Notes: generated from the sequence alone by a model not told the origin. Shown: positions 40,355 to 50,133, counted from the stretch's first letter. The stretch: 62,534 nt of DNA from Sphaerimonospora thailandensis (GCF_016863115.1 NZ_BOOG01000045.1:1-62534); one strand, 5' to 3'. Program-made: numbers and translations.

Positions 40355-42352
40355 ATGTTCGCGAGCGTACTGATCGCCAACCGGGCAGAGATCGCGGTCC
40401 GGATCATCCGGACGCTGCGGGCCATGGGCGTCCGCTCGGTCGCCGTCCACAGCGACGCCGACCGCGACGCCCGGCACGTGCGCGAGGCCGACCTCGCCGT
40501 ACGGCTCGACCGCGGCTACCTCGACATCGACGCCGTCATCGAGGCCGCCCGGGCGACCGGGGCCGAGGCGATCCACCCCGGGTACGGATTCCTCGCCGAG
40601 AACGCCGAGTTCGCCCGCCGGTGCGCCGCCGCCGGGCTGGTGTTCGTCGGGCCGCCCGCCGAGGCGATCGAGGCCATGGGCGACAAGATCCGGGCCAAGG
40701 AGACGGTCTCCCGGGCCGGGGTGCCGGTCGTGCCGGGTGGGGCGGAGCCGGACGACGACCTCGTGGCGGCCGCGGCCGCGATCGGCTTCCCGGTGCTGGT
40801 CAAGCCCTCGGCAGGCGGCGGCGGCAAGGGCATGCTGCCGGTGTGGTCGGCCGGCGAACTGCCCGCCGCGCTGGAGTCGGCCCGTCGTACGGCGCTGGCC
40901 GCTTTCGGGGACGGCACGCTGCTGATCGAGCGGCTGGTGGAGCGGCCCCGGCACATCGAGATCCAGGTCCTCGCCGACGGCCACGGCAACGTGGTCCATC
41001 TGGGTGAGCGCGAGTGCAGCCTGCAGCGCCGCCACCAGAAGATCATCGAGGAGGCGCCCTCGCCCCTGCTCGACGCCGACACGCGGGAGCGGATGGGCGC
41101 CGCGGCGGTCGACGCGGCCAAATCCGTCGGATATGTGGGCGCGGGGACCGTCGAGTTCATCGTGTCCGGCCGCCGGGAGCACAGCGGGGCGCCGATCGGG
41201 TTCTCCTTCATGGAGATGAACACCCGGCTGCAGGTGGAGCACCCGGTGACCGAGATGGTGACCGGCCTCGACCTGGTGGAGCTCCAGCTCCGGATCGCCG
41301 CAGGGGAGCCGCTGCCCTTCGGGCAGGAGGACGTACGGCTGCGCGGCCACGCCGTCGAGGCCCGCGTCTACGCGGAGGACCCGGCCAGGGACTTCCTGCC
41401 CACCGGCGGCCGGATCCTGGCGCTGCGCGAGCCGGCCGGGACGGGCATCAGGGTGGGCGGTGCCTATGGCGACGGCGTTCGCGTCGACTCTGGACTGGCC
41501 GAGGGCATGGCGGTCGGTAGCGACTACGACCCGATGCTGGCGAAGGTCGTGGCCTGGGCCCCCGATCGGGCGGGCGCGCTGGCGGCCCTCGACCGGGCGC
41601 TCGGGTCGACCGTGCTGCTCGGCGTGACCACGAACGTCGCGTTCCTGCGCGGCCTGCTGGCCGATCCCGGCGTCACCGCGGGGACTCTCGACACCGGCCT
41701 CGTCGAGAGGCACACGGCCGAACGGCACACGACCGAGGCGGCCGTGCCCGACGAGGTCCTCGCGGCGGCCGCGCTCGTCTTCCAGGCGGGGACCGGCCAT
41801 CCGGCCGGGGATCCGTGGGATGTCGCGGACGGCTGGCGGATCGGGGAGCGGGCGTGGACCCTCCACCGGCTCGGCGTGCCGGTGCGGGTGCGCGGCCCGG
41901 TGGACGACGCGGAGATCGAAGTTAATGGTCGTTCACTCGGCCGGGCGCGGCTCGTGCTGCGCGACGGCGAGGCGGCGGTCACGGTCGGCGGGGTCACCCG
42001 GCGGTACGCGCTGGCGCGGGACCACGGCGCGCTCTGGCTGGGCGCGCTGTGGCACGAGGAGGGCGGCCACGCCTGGCGGATCACCCGGGCCGAGCCCGGG
42101 CGGGACCGCGAGGCGACCGCTCACGCCGGAGACGGGGTGGTGCGCAGTCCGATGCCCGGGACCGTGCTGGTCGTGAAGGCGGCGGAGGGCGACCCGGTGA
42201 CCGCGGGCCAGCCGCTGCTGATCGTGGAGGCGATGAAGATGGAGCACACGCTGACCGCGCCGGTCGACGGCGTGCTCGCCGAGCTGCGGGCGAGACCCGG
42301 CCAGTCCGTGGAGCTCGACGCGATCCTGGCGAGGGTGACGGCATGCGAGTGA
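40355..42352 (+). CDS. Acyl-CoA carboxylase alpha subunit, biotin carboxylase plus biotin carrier
   Basis: This protein of about 665 residues joins a biotin carboxylase (1-450: [14 protein letters not shown]-grasp [23 protein letters not shown]) to a C-terminal carrier domain whose biotin lysine is in E-A-M-K-M-E-H. ATG 40355 is preferred over GTG 40352. A small direct repeat, gaggcagt, precedes it. Around 41917-41942 the codons become AT-rich (gtt aat ggt cgt tca), unlike the rest of the gene, and recreate the upstream operator. The stop overlaps the HMG-CoA lyase gene by ten bases. Confidence 0.93.
   Translation: MFASVLIANRAEIAVRIIRTLRAMGVRSVAVHSDADRDARHVREADLAVRLDRGYLDIDAVIEAARATGAEAIHPGYGFLAENAEFARRCAAAGLVFVGPPAEAIEAMGDKIRAKETVSRAGVPVVPGGAEPDDDLVAAAAAIGFPVLVKPSAGGGGKGMLPVWSAGELPAALESARRTALAAFGDGTLLIERLVERPRHIEIQVLADGHGNVVHLGERECSLQRRHQKIIEEAPSPLLDADTRERMGAAAVDAAKSVGYVGAGTVEFIVSGRREHSGAPIGFSFMEMNTRLQVEHPVTEMVTGLDLVELQLRIAAGEPLPFGQEDVRLRGHAVEARVYAEDPARDFLPTGGRILALREPAGTGIRVGGAYGDGVRVDSGLAEGMAVGSDYDPMLAKVVAWAPDRAGALAALDRALGSTVLLGVTTNVAFLRGLLADPGVTAGTLDTGLVERHTAERHTTEAAVPDEVLAAAALVFQAGTGHPAGDPWDVADGWRIGERAWTLHRLGVPVRVRGPVDDAEIEVNGRSLGRARLVLRDGEAAVTVGGVTRRYALARDHGALWLGALWHEEGGHAWRITRAEPGRDREATAHAGDGVVRSPMPGTVLVVKAAEGDPVTAGQPLLIVEAMKMEHTLTAPVDGVLAELRARPGQSVELDAILARVTACE
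41921..41936. promoter_or_regulatory. Operator-like site inside the carboxylase alpha gene
   Basis: GTTAATGGTCGTTCAC matches the upstream palindrome at 38741-38756 in 13 of 16 positions. It is encoded by a run of codons that are rare in this gene, so the DNA sequence itself may be under selection. It lies about 3.2 kb from the first site, suitable for DNA looping or a roadblock. Confidence 0.45.
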
Positions 42353-43236
42353 CGATCTATGAGGTGGGGCCGCGCGACGGCCTGCAGAACGAGTCCGTGA
42401 CCCTGCCCGTCGAGGTCAAGCGGGAGTTCATCCGGCGGCTGGCCGAGGCGGGCCTGACGACCATCGAGGCGACCAGCTTCGTGCACCCCAAGTGGGTGCC
42501 CCAGCTCGCGGACGCCGCCGAGCTGCTTGCCGACATGCCGCGCGAGCCGGGTGTCCGCTATCCGGTGCTGGTCCCCAACGAGCGGGGGCTCGACCGCGCG
42601 CTGGAGCACGGGGTGACCGACATCGCGATCTTCGGTAGCGCCACCGAGTCGTTCGCGCAGCGGAACCTGAACCGGACGCTGGAGTCCCAGTTCGAGATGT
42701 TCGCCCCGGTCGTCGAGCGGGCGCTGGCGGGCGGCATGCGGGTCAGGGCGTACGTCTCGATGTGTTTCGGCGACCCCTGGGAGGGCCCGGTCGCGCCCGA
42801 GCAGGTGGTGCGCGTGGGCCGGCGGCTGCTCGATCTGGGCTGCTACCAGCTGTCGCTGGGCGACACGATCGGCGTGGGCACGCCCGGCCACGTGGACGCG
42901 CTGCTGGACGCCTTCGAGGTGGCCGGCGTGGGGCCGGACCGTCTCGCCGTCCACTTCCACGACACCTACGGCCAGGCTCTCGCCAACACCCTCGCCGCGC
43001 TGCGCCGGGGGATCACCGTCGTCGACGCCTCCACCGGCGGCATCGGCGGCTGCCCGTACGCCAAGAGTGCCACCGGCAACCTGGCCACCGAAGACCTGGT
43101 GTGGATGCTCGACGGTCTCGGCGTGGAGACCGGCGTCGACGTCAGGTCGCTGGTGGCCACCAGCCGGTGGCTCGCCGACCTGCTCGGCCGTCCGAGCCCG
43201 TCCCGGGTCGTCCAAGCTCTTTCCAAGGAGGCGTAG
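42343..43236 (+). CDS. Hydroxymethylglutaryl-CoA lyase
   Basis: This 297-residue TIM-barrel enzyme splits HMG-CoA into acetyl-CoA and acetoacetate, the last step of leucine breakdown. Motifs are [11 protein letters not shown] at the start, [16 protein letters not shown], the D-T-I-G-V-G-T-P segment, V-H-F-H-D-T-Y-G-Q metal histidines and G-G-C-P-Y-A near the catalytic cysteine loop. ATG 42343 overlaps the end of the alpha-subunit gene; longer readings upstream are shadows of that gene. The acyl-CoA dehydrogenase starts three bases after its stop. Confidence 0.94.
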   Translation: MRVTIYEVGPRDGLQNESVTLPVEVKREFIRRLAEAGLTTIEATSFVHPKWVPQLADAAELLADMPREPGVRYPVLVPNERGLDRALEHGVTDIAIFGSATESFAQRNLNRTLESQFEMFAPVVERALAGGMRVRAYVSMCFGDPWEGPVAPEQVVRVGRRLLDLGCYQLSLGDTIGVGTPGHVDALLDAFEVAGVGPDRLAVHFHDTYGQALANTLAALRRGITVVDASTGGIGGCPYAKSATGNLATEDLVWMLDGLGVETGVDVRSLVATSRWLADLLGRPSPSRVVQALSKEA

Positions 43237-43239
43237 AAG

Positions 43240-44385
43240 ATGCTCAACGACGAGCACATCGAGCTGCGTAAGTCCGTCGAGGAGTTCGCCCGTGAGGTGG
43301 TGGCCCCGGTGATCGGGGACTACTACGAGCGGTGCGAGTTTCCGTACGAGATCGTCCGGAAGATGGGCGCTATGGGGCTGTTCGGCCTGCCCGTCCCGGA
43401 GGAGTACGGCGGCATGGGCGGCGACTACTTCGCCCTCTGCCTCACGCTGGAGGAGCTGGCCAGGGTCGACTCCTCGGTCGCCATCACGCTGGAGGCGGCG
43501 GTCTCGCTGGGCGCGATGCCCCTTTTGCGGTACGGCACGGCCGAGCAGAAGGCGCGCTGGCTGCCGAAGCTGACCTCGGGGGAGATGCTCGGGGCCTTCG
43601 GACTGACCGAGCCCGGCGGCGGCACCGACGTGCCCGGCGGCATGCGGACGACGGCCGTGCTGGACGGCGGCGAATGGGTGATCAACGGGTCGAAGGCGTT
43701 CATCACCAACTCGGGAACGGATATCACCGGCTTCGTCGCGGTGGCCGCGATCACCGGTCGCGAGGGCGGACGGCCGGAGATCTCCACGATCATCGTCCCC
43801 TCGGGCACACCGGGCTTCACGGTGTCGAAGAAGTACTCCAAGGTCGGCTGGTCGGCCTCCGACACCCGTGAGCTGTCCTTCACCGACTGCCGCGTGCCGG
43901 AGGAGAACCTCCTCGGCGAGCGCGGCCGGGGCTACGCGCAGTTCCTGCGCACCCTCGACGAGGGCCGCGTCGCCATCGCCGCCCTGTCCGTCGGCCTGGC
44001 GCAGGGCTGCGTGGACGAGTCGCTGCGGTACGCGCGTGAGCGCACGGCCTTCGGCCGGGCGATCGGCGGCTTCCAGGCCATGCAGTTCAAGATCGCCGAC
44101 ATGGAGGCCCGGGCGCACACGGCCAGGCTCGCCTACTACCACGCGGCCGAGCGGATGCTGGCCGGCCTGCCGTTCAAGAAGGAGGCCGCCATCGCCAAGC
44201 TCGTCGCGTCGAACGCGGCGATGGACAACGCCCGCGACGCCACCCAGGTATTCGGCGGCTACGGTTTCATGAACGAGTTCCCCGTGGGCCGGTTCTACCG
44301 GGACGCCAAGATCCTGGAGGTCGGCGAGGGCACCAGCGAGGTGCAGCGCATGCTGATCGCCCGCGAGCTCGGCATGGACGCCTGA
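43240..44385 (+). CDS. Acyl-CoA dehydrogenase (probable isovaleryl/short branched-chain)
   Basis: This 381-residue FAD enzyme introduces a double bond into an acyl-CoA. It shows F-G-L-T-E-P-G-G-G-T-D, W-V-I-N-G-S-K-A-F-I-T-N-S-G, R-x-A-F-G-R-A-I-G-G-F-Q-A-M-Q, and Q-V-F-G-G-Y-G-F with G-E-G-T-S-E-V-Q near the end. The catalytic Glu is in this last motif, as in short-chain enzymes; the alternative Glu of mammalian isovaleryl-CoA dehydrogenase is not in its usual place. Operon context suggests isovaleryl-CoA as substrate. GGAGG is seven bases before ATG. Confidence 0.92.
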   Translation: MLNDEHIELRKSVEEFAREVVAPVIGDYYERCEFPYEIVRKMGAMGLFGLPVPEEYGGMGGDYFALCLTLEELARVDSSVAITLEAAVSLGAMPLLRYGTAEQKARWLPKLTSGEMLGAFGLTEPGGGTDVPGGMRTTAVLDGGEWVINGSKAFITNSGTDITGFVAVAAITGREGGRPEISTIIVPSGTPGFTVSKKYSKVGWSASDTRELSFTDCRVPEENLLGERGRGYAQFLRTLDEGRVAIAALSVGLAQGCVDESLRYARERTAFGRAIGGFQAMQFKIADMEARAHTARLAYYHAAERMLAGLPFKKEAAIAKLVASNAAMDNARDATQVFGGYGFMNEFPVGRFYRDAKILEVGEGTSEVQRMLIARELGMDA

Positions 44386-44472
44386 GCCGGTTGGAGCGTC
44401 AGATATAGTGCCGGTCTCGCCGTGGGCACGCGGGAATGGACGTTTTCCCCCGGGTAAACCTAGAGTCTTCCC

Positions 44473-44907
44473 ATGACGTCTGGTCAGCTGATGCTCCGTA
44501 AGGCCGAGAAGTCCGACGCGGATGAGATCTTCGCGCTGGCGCGTGAGTTCGCTCTGACGTTCCGGCCGGAGCGTGCGCCGTTCGACGCGGCCTTCCCGCG
44601 GCTCCTCGAGAACGAGGACACGCTGCTGATCGTGGCCACGCTCGACGGGGCCGTCCGGGGCTATCTGCTCGGCTTCTCGCATCTCACGCTGTTCGCCAAC
44701 GGCCCGGTCGCCTGGGTGGAGGAGGCGATGATCGACAGCGGCTACCGCCGCCACGGCATCGGCCGCAGGCTGCTCGTCGAGTTCGAGACATGGGCGCGTT
44801 CGCGGGGAGCCGGCTACGTCGCGATGGCCACCCGGCGGGCGGCCGAGTTCTACGGCGCCCTGAAGTACGAGGTCGCCGGCACCTACTACCGCAAAATGTG
44901 CAAGTAA
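44473..44907 (+). CDS. GNAT-family N-acetyltransferase
   Basis: This 144-residue protein has the GNAT fold: L-R-K-A-E-K-S-D-A-D-E-I at the start, V-E-E-A-M-I-D-S-G-Y-R-R-H-G-I-G-R-R-L-L as the acetyl-CoA loop (R/Q-x-x-G-x-G/A) and A-T-R-R-A-A-E-F-Y-G-A-L-K-Y-E at the end. The acceptor is unknown. It stands alone downstream of the acyl-CoA dehydrogenase after an 87-base gap that is AT-richer and may carry its own promoter; start ATG 44473. Confidence 0.87.
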   Translation: MTSGQLMLRKAEKSDADEIFALAREFALTFRPERAPFDAAFPRLLENEDTLLIVATLDGAVRGYLLGFSHLTLFANGPVAWVEEAMIDSGYRRHGIGRRLLVEFETWARSRGAGYVAMATRRAAEFYGALKYEVAGTYYRKMCK

Positions 44908-44959
44908 CCACCCCAGCCCCAGGTTTCCCTCCGAGTCCCCCCTCCCCGTGTTCGCAAGA

Positions 44960-46591
44960 TCACGAGGTGAGGGAGGTGAGCTGGGCGTCGAGGCGGTAGC
45001 CGTCGACGGTCACGTAGACCGAGTCGCCTGGCTGGGCGTTGAGCCGCATCAGGACGGGCTGGAGGGAGTCGAACACCGGCTGCCGGTCCCGCCAGACAAG
45101 CACGACCGCGTTGTCGCCGGGCCCGGTGACCGACAGCAGCGTGCCTGGCCGCATGCCGAGCTGGGCGGCGTACCCCTCGGGGACCGCCACCGGCCCGCCC
45201 CGCAGGTGCTCGCTGGTGACGTCGATCCGCTGCCAGCGGCGCGGGTCGGAGGCGGGGCCGGAGGACGGGCGGGGACCCGGCACGAGATGCGGCCGGGGCT
45301 GCTGGCGCGGTTGCTGCTGGTGCGGTTGCTGCCGGGGCGCCCCGCCGGTGAGCGCGTTCAGCGCGGCGAGCGCGGTGGCCGCGTCGGGCCCGTTGTTCGC
45401 CTGCGAGGGGATCGGTACGCCGCCACGGTGCTGGTGGCCGTTCGCCCCGGGCGTGCGGCGGGGCAGCGGCGCGGGCTTTTCCGGCTGCGCGGCGGGCGCC
45501 TCCGGCCGGGGCATCGACTCCAGCCAGGCCCTGGCCGAGTGCGCCCGGATGCCGAGTCGGCCGAGCAGTTCGATGACGTCGGCGTCGGCGGGCTTGCCCG
45601 TCAGGAGCTGCCGGGTCTTGTCCCGCAGCCCGAACAGGTCGCCGACGACGAGCCAGCCGTCCTGGAGGCGGCGGTCGGGCATCAGCGTGACGAGCACCCG
45701 CCACAGCGGCACACCGAGGGCCGGCACCTCGACCGGGTGGGAGGGGTCGGCGGCGATGAGCTGGTCCTGGGTGGCGGCCGCGCCGAGCCACTCGGTCAGC
45801 CCGAACAGGTGACCGGTGAGAGGTGCGGAGTCTGAGGAGCGCAGCCACTGGAGCACCCGCTCTTCGGCGGCCCGCTGCGCGTGGGACAGGGCATCGCGGT
45901 CGACGTTGAGGTTGTGGGCGAGCTCGCGAAGGCCGACCGGCTCGGCCGCGAACAGCCGCTGGGCCGCGACGGCCCTGGTGAGCGGGTCCCAGCCGCGGAA
46001 CAGTCCGTCCACGAGCACGACCATCGGGTGTTCGCTCGGCGGCGGCGGAGGCTCGGGTGCGGCCATGGGAGCAGCCGTGGGGGCGGCCATAGGGGCGGCC
46101 GTGGGGGCGGCCGTGGGGGCCGGTACGGCTGCCGCCTGGGCCGCGGCGGCGGGTTCCGCCCCGGAGGAGGCGAGGTGGCCGAAGATCTCCCGGAAGACGG
46201 TGGCGAGAATGACCTCGGGGGAGGCGGGAGCGGCGGGGGCCTGCAGGTCGCAGGGGGTGAGGCGGCGCAGCCGGTACCAGCCGCCCAGGCCGTTGACCAG
46301 CGAGCGGACCGGTTCGGGCCAGCCGGGCAGGGCCGGGTCCACGGTGTGCACCTGCAGTGCGGGAAGCAGGTCGGTGAGCGGGAGATGGTCCCAGCGGCCC
46401 ACCGCCAGCCGGGCCAGCCGCTCGCAGAGCCAGTCGACACCGGTCGCCTCCATGGCCCGTCCGAGCGTGATTGAGGCCCACCAACCTCCGGGCAGGCGTG
46501 GGTCGGCCAGCATTTCGGCCACCTGCTGCGGACGGCTCCAGCGCAGGGCGGGAACCATGTCGCTCAGGCAGATCCTTGACTCGGCGTCCAT
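44960..46591 (-). CDS. Unknown large protein with Ala/Pro-rich linker and sigma-like helix-turn-helix region
   Basis: This protein of about 543 residues is of no family I can name. An N-terminal helical part (1-160) is followed by an Ala/Pro repeat linker (about 160-190). A middle segment has D-P-L-T-R-A-V-A-A-Q-R-L-F then L-R-E-L-A-H-N-L-N-V-D-R-D-A-L, which resembles the sigma region 4 or HTH pattern. A Gln/Pro-rich tract precedes a small beta domain with V-P-E-G-Y-A-A-Q-L-G-M-R-P-G. The N-terminus is uncertain: ATG 46591 is preferred since residues further upstream look non-coding, but its GGGAGGG site is rather distant. A regulatory role is only a guess. Confidence 0.6.
   Translation of the reverse strand: MDAESRICLSDMVPALRWSRPQQVAEMLADPRLPGGWWASITLGRAMEATGVDWLCERLARLAVGRWDHLPLTDLLPALQVHTVDPALPGWPEPVRSLVNGLGGWYRLRRLTPCDLQAPAAPASPEVILATVFREIFGHLASSGAEPAAAAQAAAVPAPTAAPTAAPMAAPTAAPMAAPEPPPPPSEHPMVVLVDGLFRGWDPLTRAVAAQRLFAAEPVGLRELAHNLNVDRDALSHAQRAAEERVLQWLRSSDSAPLTGHLFGLTEWLGAAATQDQLIAADPSHPVEVPALGVPLWRVLVTLMPDRRLQDGWLVVGDLFGLRDKTRQLLTGKPADADVIELLGRLGIRAHSARAWLESMPRPEAPAAQPEKPAPLPRRTPGANGHQHRGGVPIPSQANNGPDAATALAALNALTGGAPRQQPHQQQPRQQPRPHLVPGPRPSSGPASDPRRWQRIDVTSEHLRGGPVAVPEGYAAQLGMRPGTLLSVTGPGDNAVVLVWRDRQPVFDSLQPVLMRLNAQPGDSVYVTVDGYRLDAQLTSLTS
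46055..46128. repeat. Ala/Pro-encoding low-complexity repeat
   Basis: Near-identical units of about 15 bases (ggggcggccgtg-like) are repeated in frame in the linker of the unknown protein, giving A-A-P-T / A-A-P-M repeats. Length is likely to vary between strains. Confidence 0.6.
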
Positions 46592-46666
46592 CGGTTTGAC
46601 CGAACCCTCCCGCGAGTGACGCATGGTGCTAATGGTGCAGCTTACGCCGCTGACGAGCAATTGGTG

Positions 46667-47593
46667 TCAATAGGATAAAGTTCGCGGCGACCGGTCGGCC
46701 ACAGGTCGGCCGCCGACCTGCGCGACTGCCGCCGATCCCGCCTCGCAGCCCTTCCGGAGGGCGTCTTCGGGAGCCAGCCCGGACAGCAGGCCGGCGAGGA
46801 GGCCCGCCGCGAACGCGTCTCCCGCGCCCGTGGAGTCGACCACGGCCGCGGCGGGTGCGGAGGCACGCGCGATCACCCTCCCGCCCCGGGCGAGCAACGC
46901 CCCCTCGGCCCCCAGTTTCACGACGGCCAGGCCGTACCGGGTGCTGAGGACCTCGGCCGCCGTGTCGGCGTGCCGTTCCCCGGCGAGCAGCAGGGCCTCC
47001 TCCAGGTTGGGCACCACGATCCCGGCGGGGGAGGTCTCCCGGAGGAACCGCTCGGGCCCGAAGCCGCGCAGGAATCCGGCCGAGGCCGGGTCCACGCTGA
47101 TGGTCACGCCGCGCCCGGCCGCCTCCCGCATCGCCAGCCGGGCCAGCTCCAGCCCCGGCGCGGCGAACAGCGTGTATCCCGACAGGTGCAGGTGCCCGAC
47201 CCCGTCGAGCAGCGCGGGCGTCCAGTCGGCCACTCCGATGCGGCCGCCGGCGCCGCGGTTGGTGAGCATGGACCGCTCTCCCTTTCCCGGCCCGGCGGCG
47301 CCGTCGACCATCGAGATCACGATCGCGGTCGGCTGCTCGGGGTCGATCCGCACGTTCGGCCGCACCCCGGTCCGCGCCAGCTCGGCCGTGTGCCACTCGC
47401 CGGTGTCGCGGCCGGCCCGGCCCAGGAAGCGGGTGTCCACGCCGAGATGGGCCGCCCAGGCCGCGGTGTTCGCGCCCGAGCCGCCCGGACGCAGCGTGAT
47501 GTCGGCGGGTGTGTCGGTGCCGGGGGCGACCGGGTGCGCGTGCAGCGCCACGACGTCGGTGACGACGTCGCCGATCACCAGCAGACCGGTCAT
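46667..47593 (-). CDS. psuK: PfkB-family kinase, probable pseudouridine kinase
   Basis: This 308-residue ribokinase-type enzyme begins L-L-V-I-G-D-V-V-T-D and has L-R-P-G-G-S-G-A-N-T-A-A-W-A-A-H-L-G and the C-terminal anion hole D-S-T-G-A-G-D-A-F-A-A-G with catalytic Asp. By itself it could be any sugar or nucleoside kinase; it is called pseudouridine kinase because the gene lies 16 bases after pseudouridine-5'-phosphate glycosidase on the same strand. Together they would convert pseudouridine to uracil and ribose 5-phosphate. ATG 47593 follows a GGGGGG ribosome site. Confidence 0.85.
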   Translation of the reverse strand: MTGLLVIGDVVTDVVALHAHPVAPGTDTPADITLRPGGSGANTAAWAAHLGVDTRFLGRAGRDTGEWHTAELARTGVRPNVRIDPEQPTAIVISMVDGAAGPGKGERSMLTNRGAGGRIGVADWTPALLDGVGHLHLSGYTLFAAPGLELARLAMREAAGRGVTISVDPASAGFLRGFGPERFLRETSPAGIVVPNLEEALLLAGERHADTAAEVLSTRYGLAVVKLGAEGALLARGGRVIARASAPAAAVVDSTGAGDAFAAGLLAGLLSGLAPEDALRKGCEAGSAAVAQVGGRPVADRSPRTLSY

Positions 47594-47609
47594 CAGTTCC
47601 CCCCGACCA

Positions 47610-48515
47610 TCAGATTCGCGCGGTCCAGGACGCCGCGATCTCGGCGGCGAGGCGGGTGTTTCCCCGTACGGCGGCCAGGTTGGCCTCCAGCGACGCGCCG
47701 CCGGTGCCCTCCACGAGGTACTCCAGCAGGAACGGGGTGATCGCCTGGCCGGTGACGCCCCGCTCGTCCGCCGCCCGCAGCGCCTCGGACAGCACATGAT
47801 CGTGCAGCGCCGGGTCGAGCTGCAGTTCGACGGGGACCGGGTTGGCCACGATCAGCGCGGTCTCCGGGCCGTCCAGCGCGTCCTGGGCGCGCATGATGCC
47901 CGCCGTCTCGGCCGGCGTCTCGACGCGCCAGTCGACCGGCTCGCCCGAGCTGTGCAGGTAGAAGCCGGGGAAGTGGTCGGTACGGTAGCCGACGACGGTG
48001 ACCTGCCTGGTTTCCAGGCGCTGCAGCGTCGCGGGCACGTCGAGGATCGACTTCACGCCCGCGCAGACGACGGTGATCCTGGTACGGCTCAGCATGTCGA
48101 GGTCGGCCGACTCGTCCTGCACGGCCGTCCAGCCCCGGTGCACACCGCCGAGTCCCCCGGTGGCGAACACCCGGATGCCGGCCCTCGCGGCGAGGAACGA
48201 GGTCCCCGAGACCGTGGTCGCGCCGCTGAGGCCCAGGGCCGCCGCCGGAGCGAGATCGCGGAAGCCGAGCTTGCGCAGGTCCGGCTCGGTGGCGATCCGC
48301 TCCAGGCCGGTCTTGTCGAGACCCACGTGCGGCACGCCGTCCAGCACCGCGATCGTGGCCGGCACGGCCTCCGCCTCCCGGACGATCCCCTCCAGTTCCA
48401 GGGCGACCTGGAGGTTGCGGGGCTGGGGCAGCCCGTGGGAGATGATGGTGGACTCCAGCGCCACGACCGGCCTGCCGTCGGCCAACGCCCCGGCGACCTC
48501 GTCGGATACCCGCAT
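47610..48515 (-). CDS. psuG: Pseudouridine-5'-phosphate glycosidase
   Basis: This 301-residue enzyme cleaves the C-C bond of pseudouridine 5'-phosphate. Family marks are V-A-L-E-S-T-I-I-S-H-G-L-P-x-P-x-N near the start, T-I-A-V-L-D-G, T-T-V-S-G-T, F-A-T-G-G-L-G-G-V-H-R-G, S-A-D-L, C-A-G-V-K-S-I-L-D and G-Y-x-T-D-x-F-P-G-F-Y. ATG 48515 has AGGAG upstream. It leads the two-gene psuG-psuK operon. Length is normal. Confidence 0.95.
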   Translation of the reverse strand: MRVSDEVAGALADGRPVVALESTIISHGLPQPRNLQVALELEGIVREAEAVPATIAVLDGVPHVGLDKTGLERIATEPDLRKLGFRDLAPAAALGLSGATTVSGTSFLAARAGIRVFATGGLGGVHRGWTAVQDESADLDMLSRTRITVVCAGVKSILDVPATLQRLETRQVTVVGYRTDHFPGFYLHSSGEPVDWRVETPAETAGIMRAQDALDGPETALIVANPVPVELQLDPALHDHVLSEALRAADERGVTGQAITPFLLEYLVEGTGGASLEANLAAVRGNTRLAAEIAASWTARI

Positions 48516-48615
48516 GACTCTCCTGTGTTTGAGGGAATTTGTCCGCTTCGGGACATTATGCCGGTCATGACGTCTTCTGGGTGAGTTGCCGGCCCCGGGG
48601 CTCAAGAACCGTCGT

Positions 48616-50133
48616 TCACTGGCCGCCGCGTACCGGTCCGTCCCCGTACAACGCCGCGAGGTCGACCAGGAGCAGGTCACGGCGTCGAGCCGCCGCCTGC
48701 TGAACATCTGGGTGGAAGCCGTGGAGGGAACACAGGACCAGGGAAGCGTCCTCAGTGTGGTGGCCCAGGCCCGCCAGCAGGTCCCGGATGTGTTCGAGGC
48801 GTCCCACGTCCCGTACACCGCGCGGCTGGATCGTCGCCTTCGCCTCGCCTATGAGAGTGATCCGGGCATGGGCCGACTGGGGACGCTCGCCTGGAGCGAG
48901 CGCGAGCACATCCACCTCATGCTTCGTCTTCGCCGCCGGGTCGGGCACCTCGGTGGAGCCCACCACACCGATTCGGAGAGCGGTCTCGTCGGGAGCGAAG
49001 GCGCGGGCCCACCGGCGGACGAGGTCCTCGAAGTGCGGTCCAAGAATCCTGGAGTGGAAGGTGGGGCGGGACTCCTGCCATGCCTGCCGGGCGCGGCCGT
49101 GCTCGACCATGTCCACGAGCGGCAGGGTGATCAGCTGGTTGAAGCGGATCACCGGATCGGCGACGGTGATCACTGGGTTGCGGGCCTTGAGGAGATCCTG
49201 CGCCTTGTGCAGGTAGCCCGCCGACTCGAGCACCTCCAGTGGGGCGATCACAGTTGAGCGCTGGCGTTCCAGCAGGCCACCGATCCGCGCCGGGGTGGAG
49301 GCGCCCTGTGCGACCGCGGACAGCAGGTCGTAGTAGAGGGTGCGATGGGTGATTCGCGGGTCCTCACGCAGCAGGAATTCCGCCTCGACCCGTGAGTAGA
49401 GGGCACGACCGGGGTCGAGGAGTGTGCGCTGGATCCAGTCGTCGAACTCCGCCGTGCTCTGCGGACTTCCACCGGGCGCGAGAGGCCGGTAGCCGGGAGC
49501 GCCGCCCACGCAGGCGTTCACCAGCAGCGCCACCTCGGGATCGTCGACGTGCCAGTGTTCCCGTGCTGTGCGGTAGTCGAACGCCTGCAGGCGCAGGTCG
49601 AGCATGGCCCGGCCGCGCAGCGGCTTGGTGCCCGACAGCAGCTCGTTCATCACGCTCATCGCCGAACCGCACAGGACGATCCGCCCGCCCGGCGCCTTTC
49701 CCGACTGCGAGCGGTCGTAGAGCAACTGCAGCAGTCCAGGGATCTCCGGGGAGTGCTGGAGCAGGTAGGGCAACTCGTCGATCACCAGCAGCGGAGCCCC
49801 GGGCGCACGGTTGACCACATCCAGCGCGGTGGTCAACACCTCCTCCCACCCCTCCAGACGCAACGCACCCGCGCGTACGCCCGCGTGCTCGGCCACGGCC
49901 TCGCTGAACCGCTGCAGGGCCAGGACCCGACCCTCCTCCTGCACGGCGGCCAGGTACAGGCCACCGGCCGCCTCCGTGAGGGCCTCCAGCAGGAACGACT
50001 TCCCGTTGCGGCGCCGCCCCGACACGATCGCCACGCGCAGCTGCGGTGCCGGATCCTCCATGAACTCCCGAAGCAGCGCCCACTCCCGGTCCCGATCCAG
50101 CACCCGGGTCGGCTTGCCCAGCTGTTCAGCCAT
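48616..50133 (-). CDS. ATPase with DUF234/PD-(D/E)xK-like C-terminus
   Basis: This 505-residue protein has a P-loop G-R-R-R-N-G-K-S near residue 40, Walker B L-L-V-I-D-E-L-P-Y-L-L and R-I-V-L-C-G-S-A-M-S sensor, as in archaeal-type STAND ATPases. The C-terminus has H-E-V-D-V-L-A-L and, about 20 residues later, G-E-A-K, which fits a PD-(D/E)xK nuclease core. Such proteins are widespread, are often linked to mobile or defence islands, and have no firm function. ATG 50133 is preferred over earlier starts as the domain begins soon after. It is not clearly in an operon. Confidence 0.8.
   Translation of the reverse strand: MAEQLGKPTRVLDRDREWALLREFMEDPAPQLRVAIVSGRRRNGKSFLLEALTEAAGGLYLAAVQEEGRVLALQRFSEAVAEHAGVRAGALRLEGWEEVLTTALDVVNRAPGAPLLVIDELPYLLQHSPEIPGLLQLLYDRSQSGKAPGGRIVLCGSAMSVMNELLSGTKPLRGRAMLDLRLQAFDYRTAREHWHVDDPEVALLVNACVGGAPGYRPLAPGGSPQSTAEFDDWIQRTLLDPGRALYSRVEAEFLLREDPRITHRTLYYDLLSAVAQGASTPARIGGLLERQRSTVIAPLEVLESAGYLHKAQDLLKARNPVITVADPVIRFNQLITLPLVDMVEHGRARQAWQESRPTFHSRILGPHFEDLVRRWARAFAPDETALRIGVVGSTEVPDPAAKTKHEVDVLALAPGERPQSAHARITLIGEAKATIQPRGVRDVGRLEHIRDLLAGLGHHTEDASLVLCSLHGFHPDVQQAAARRRDLLLVDLAALYGDGPVRGGQ

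Noticed and set aside
38141-41866. Very long open frame (about 1240 codons) antisense to the carboxylase genes
   Set aside because: Only its last 191 codons, the TetR gene, make a recognisable protein. The remainder is a shadow of high-GC genes on the other strand.
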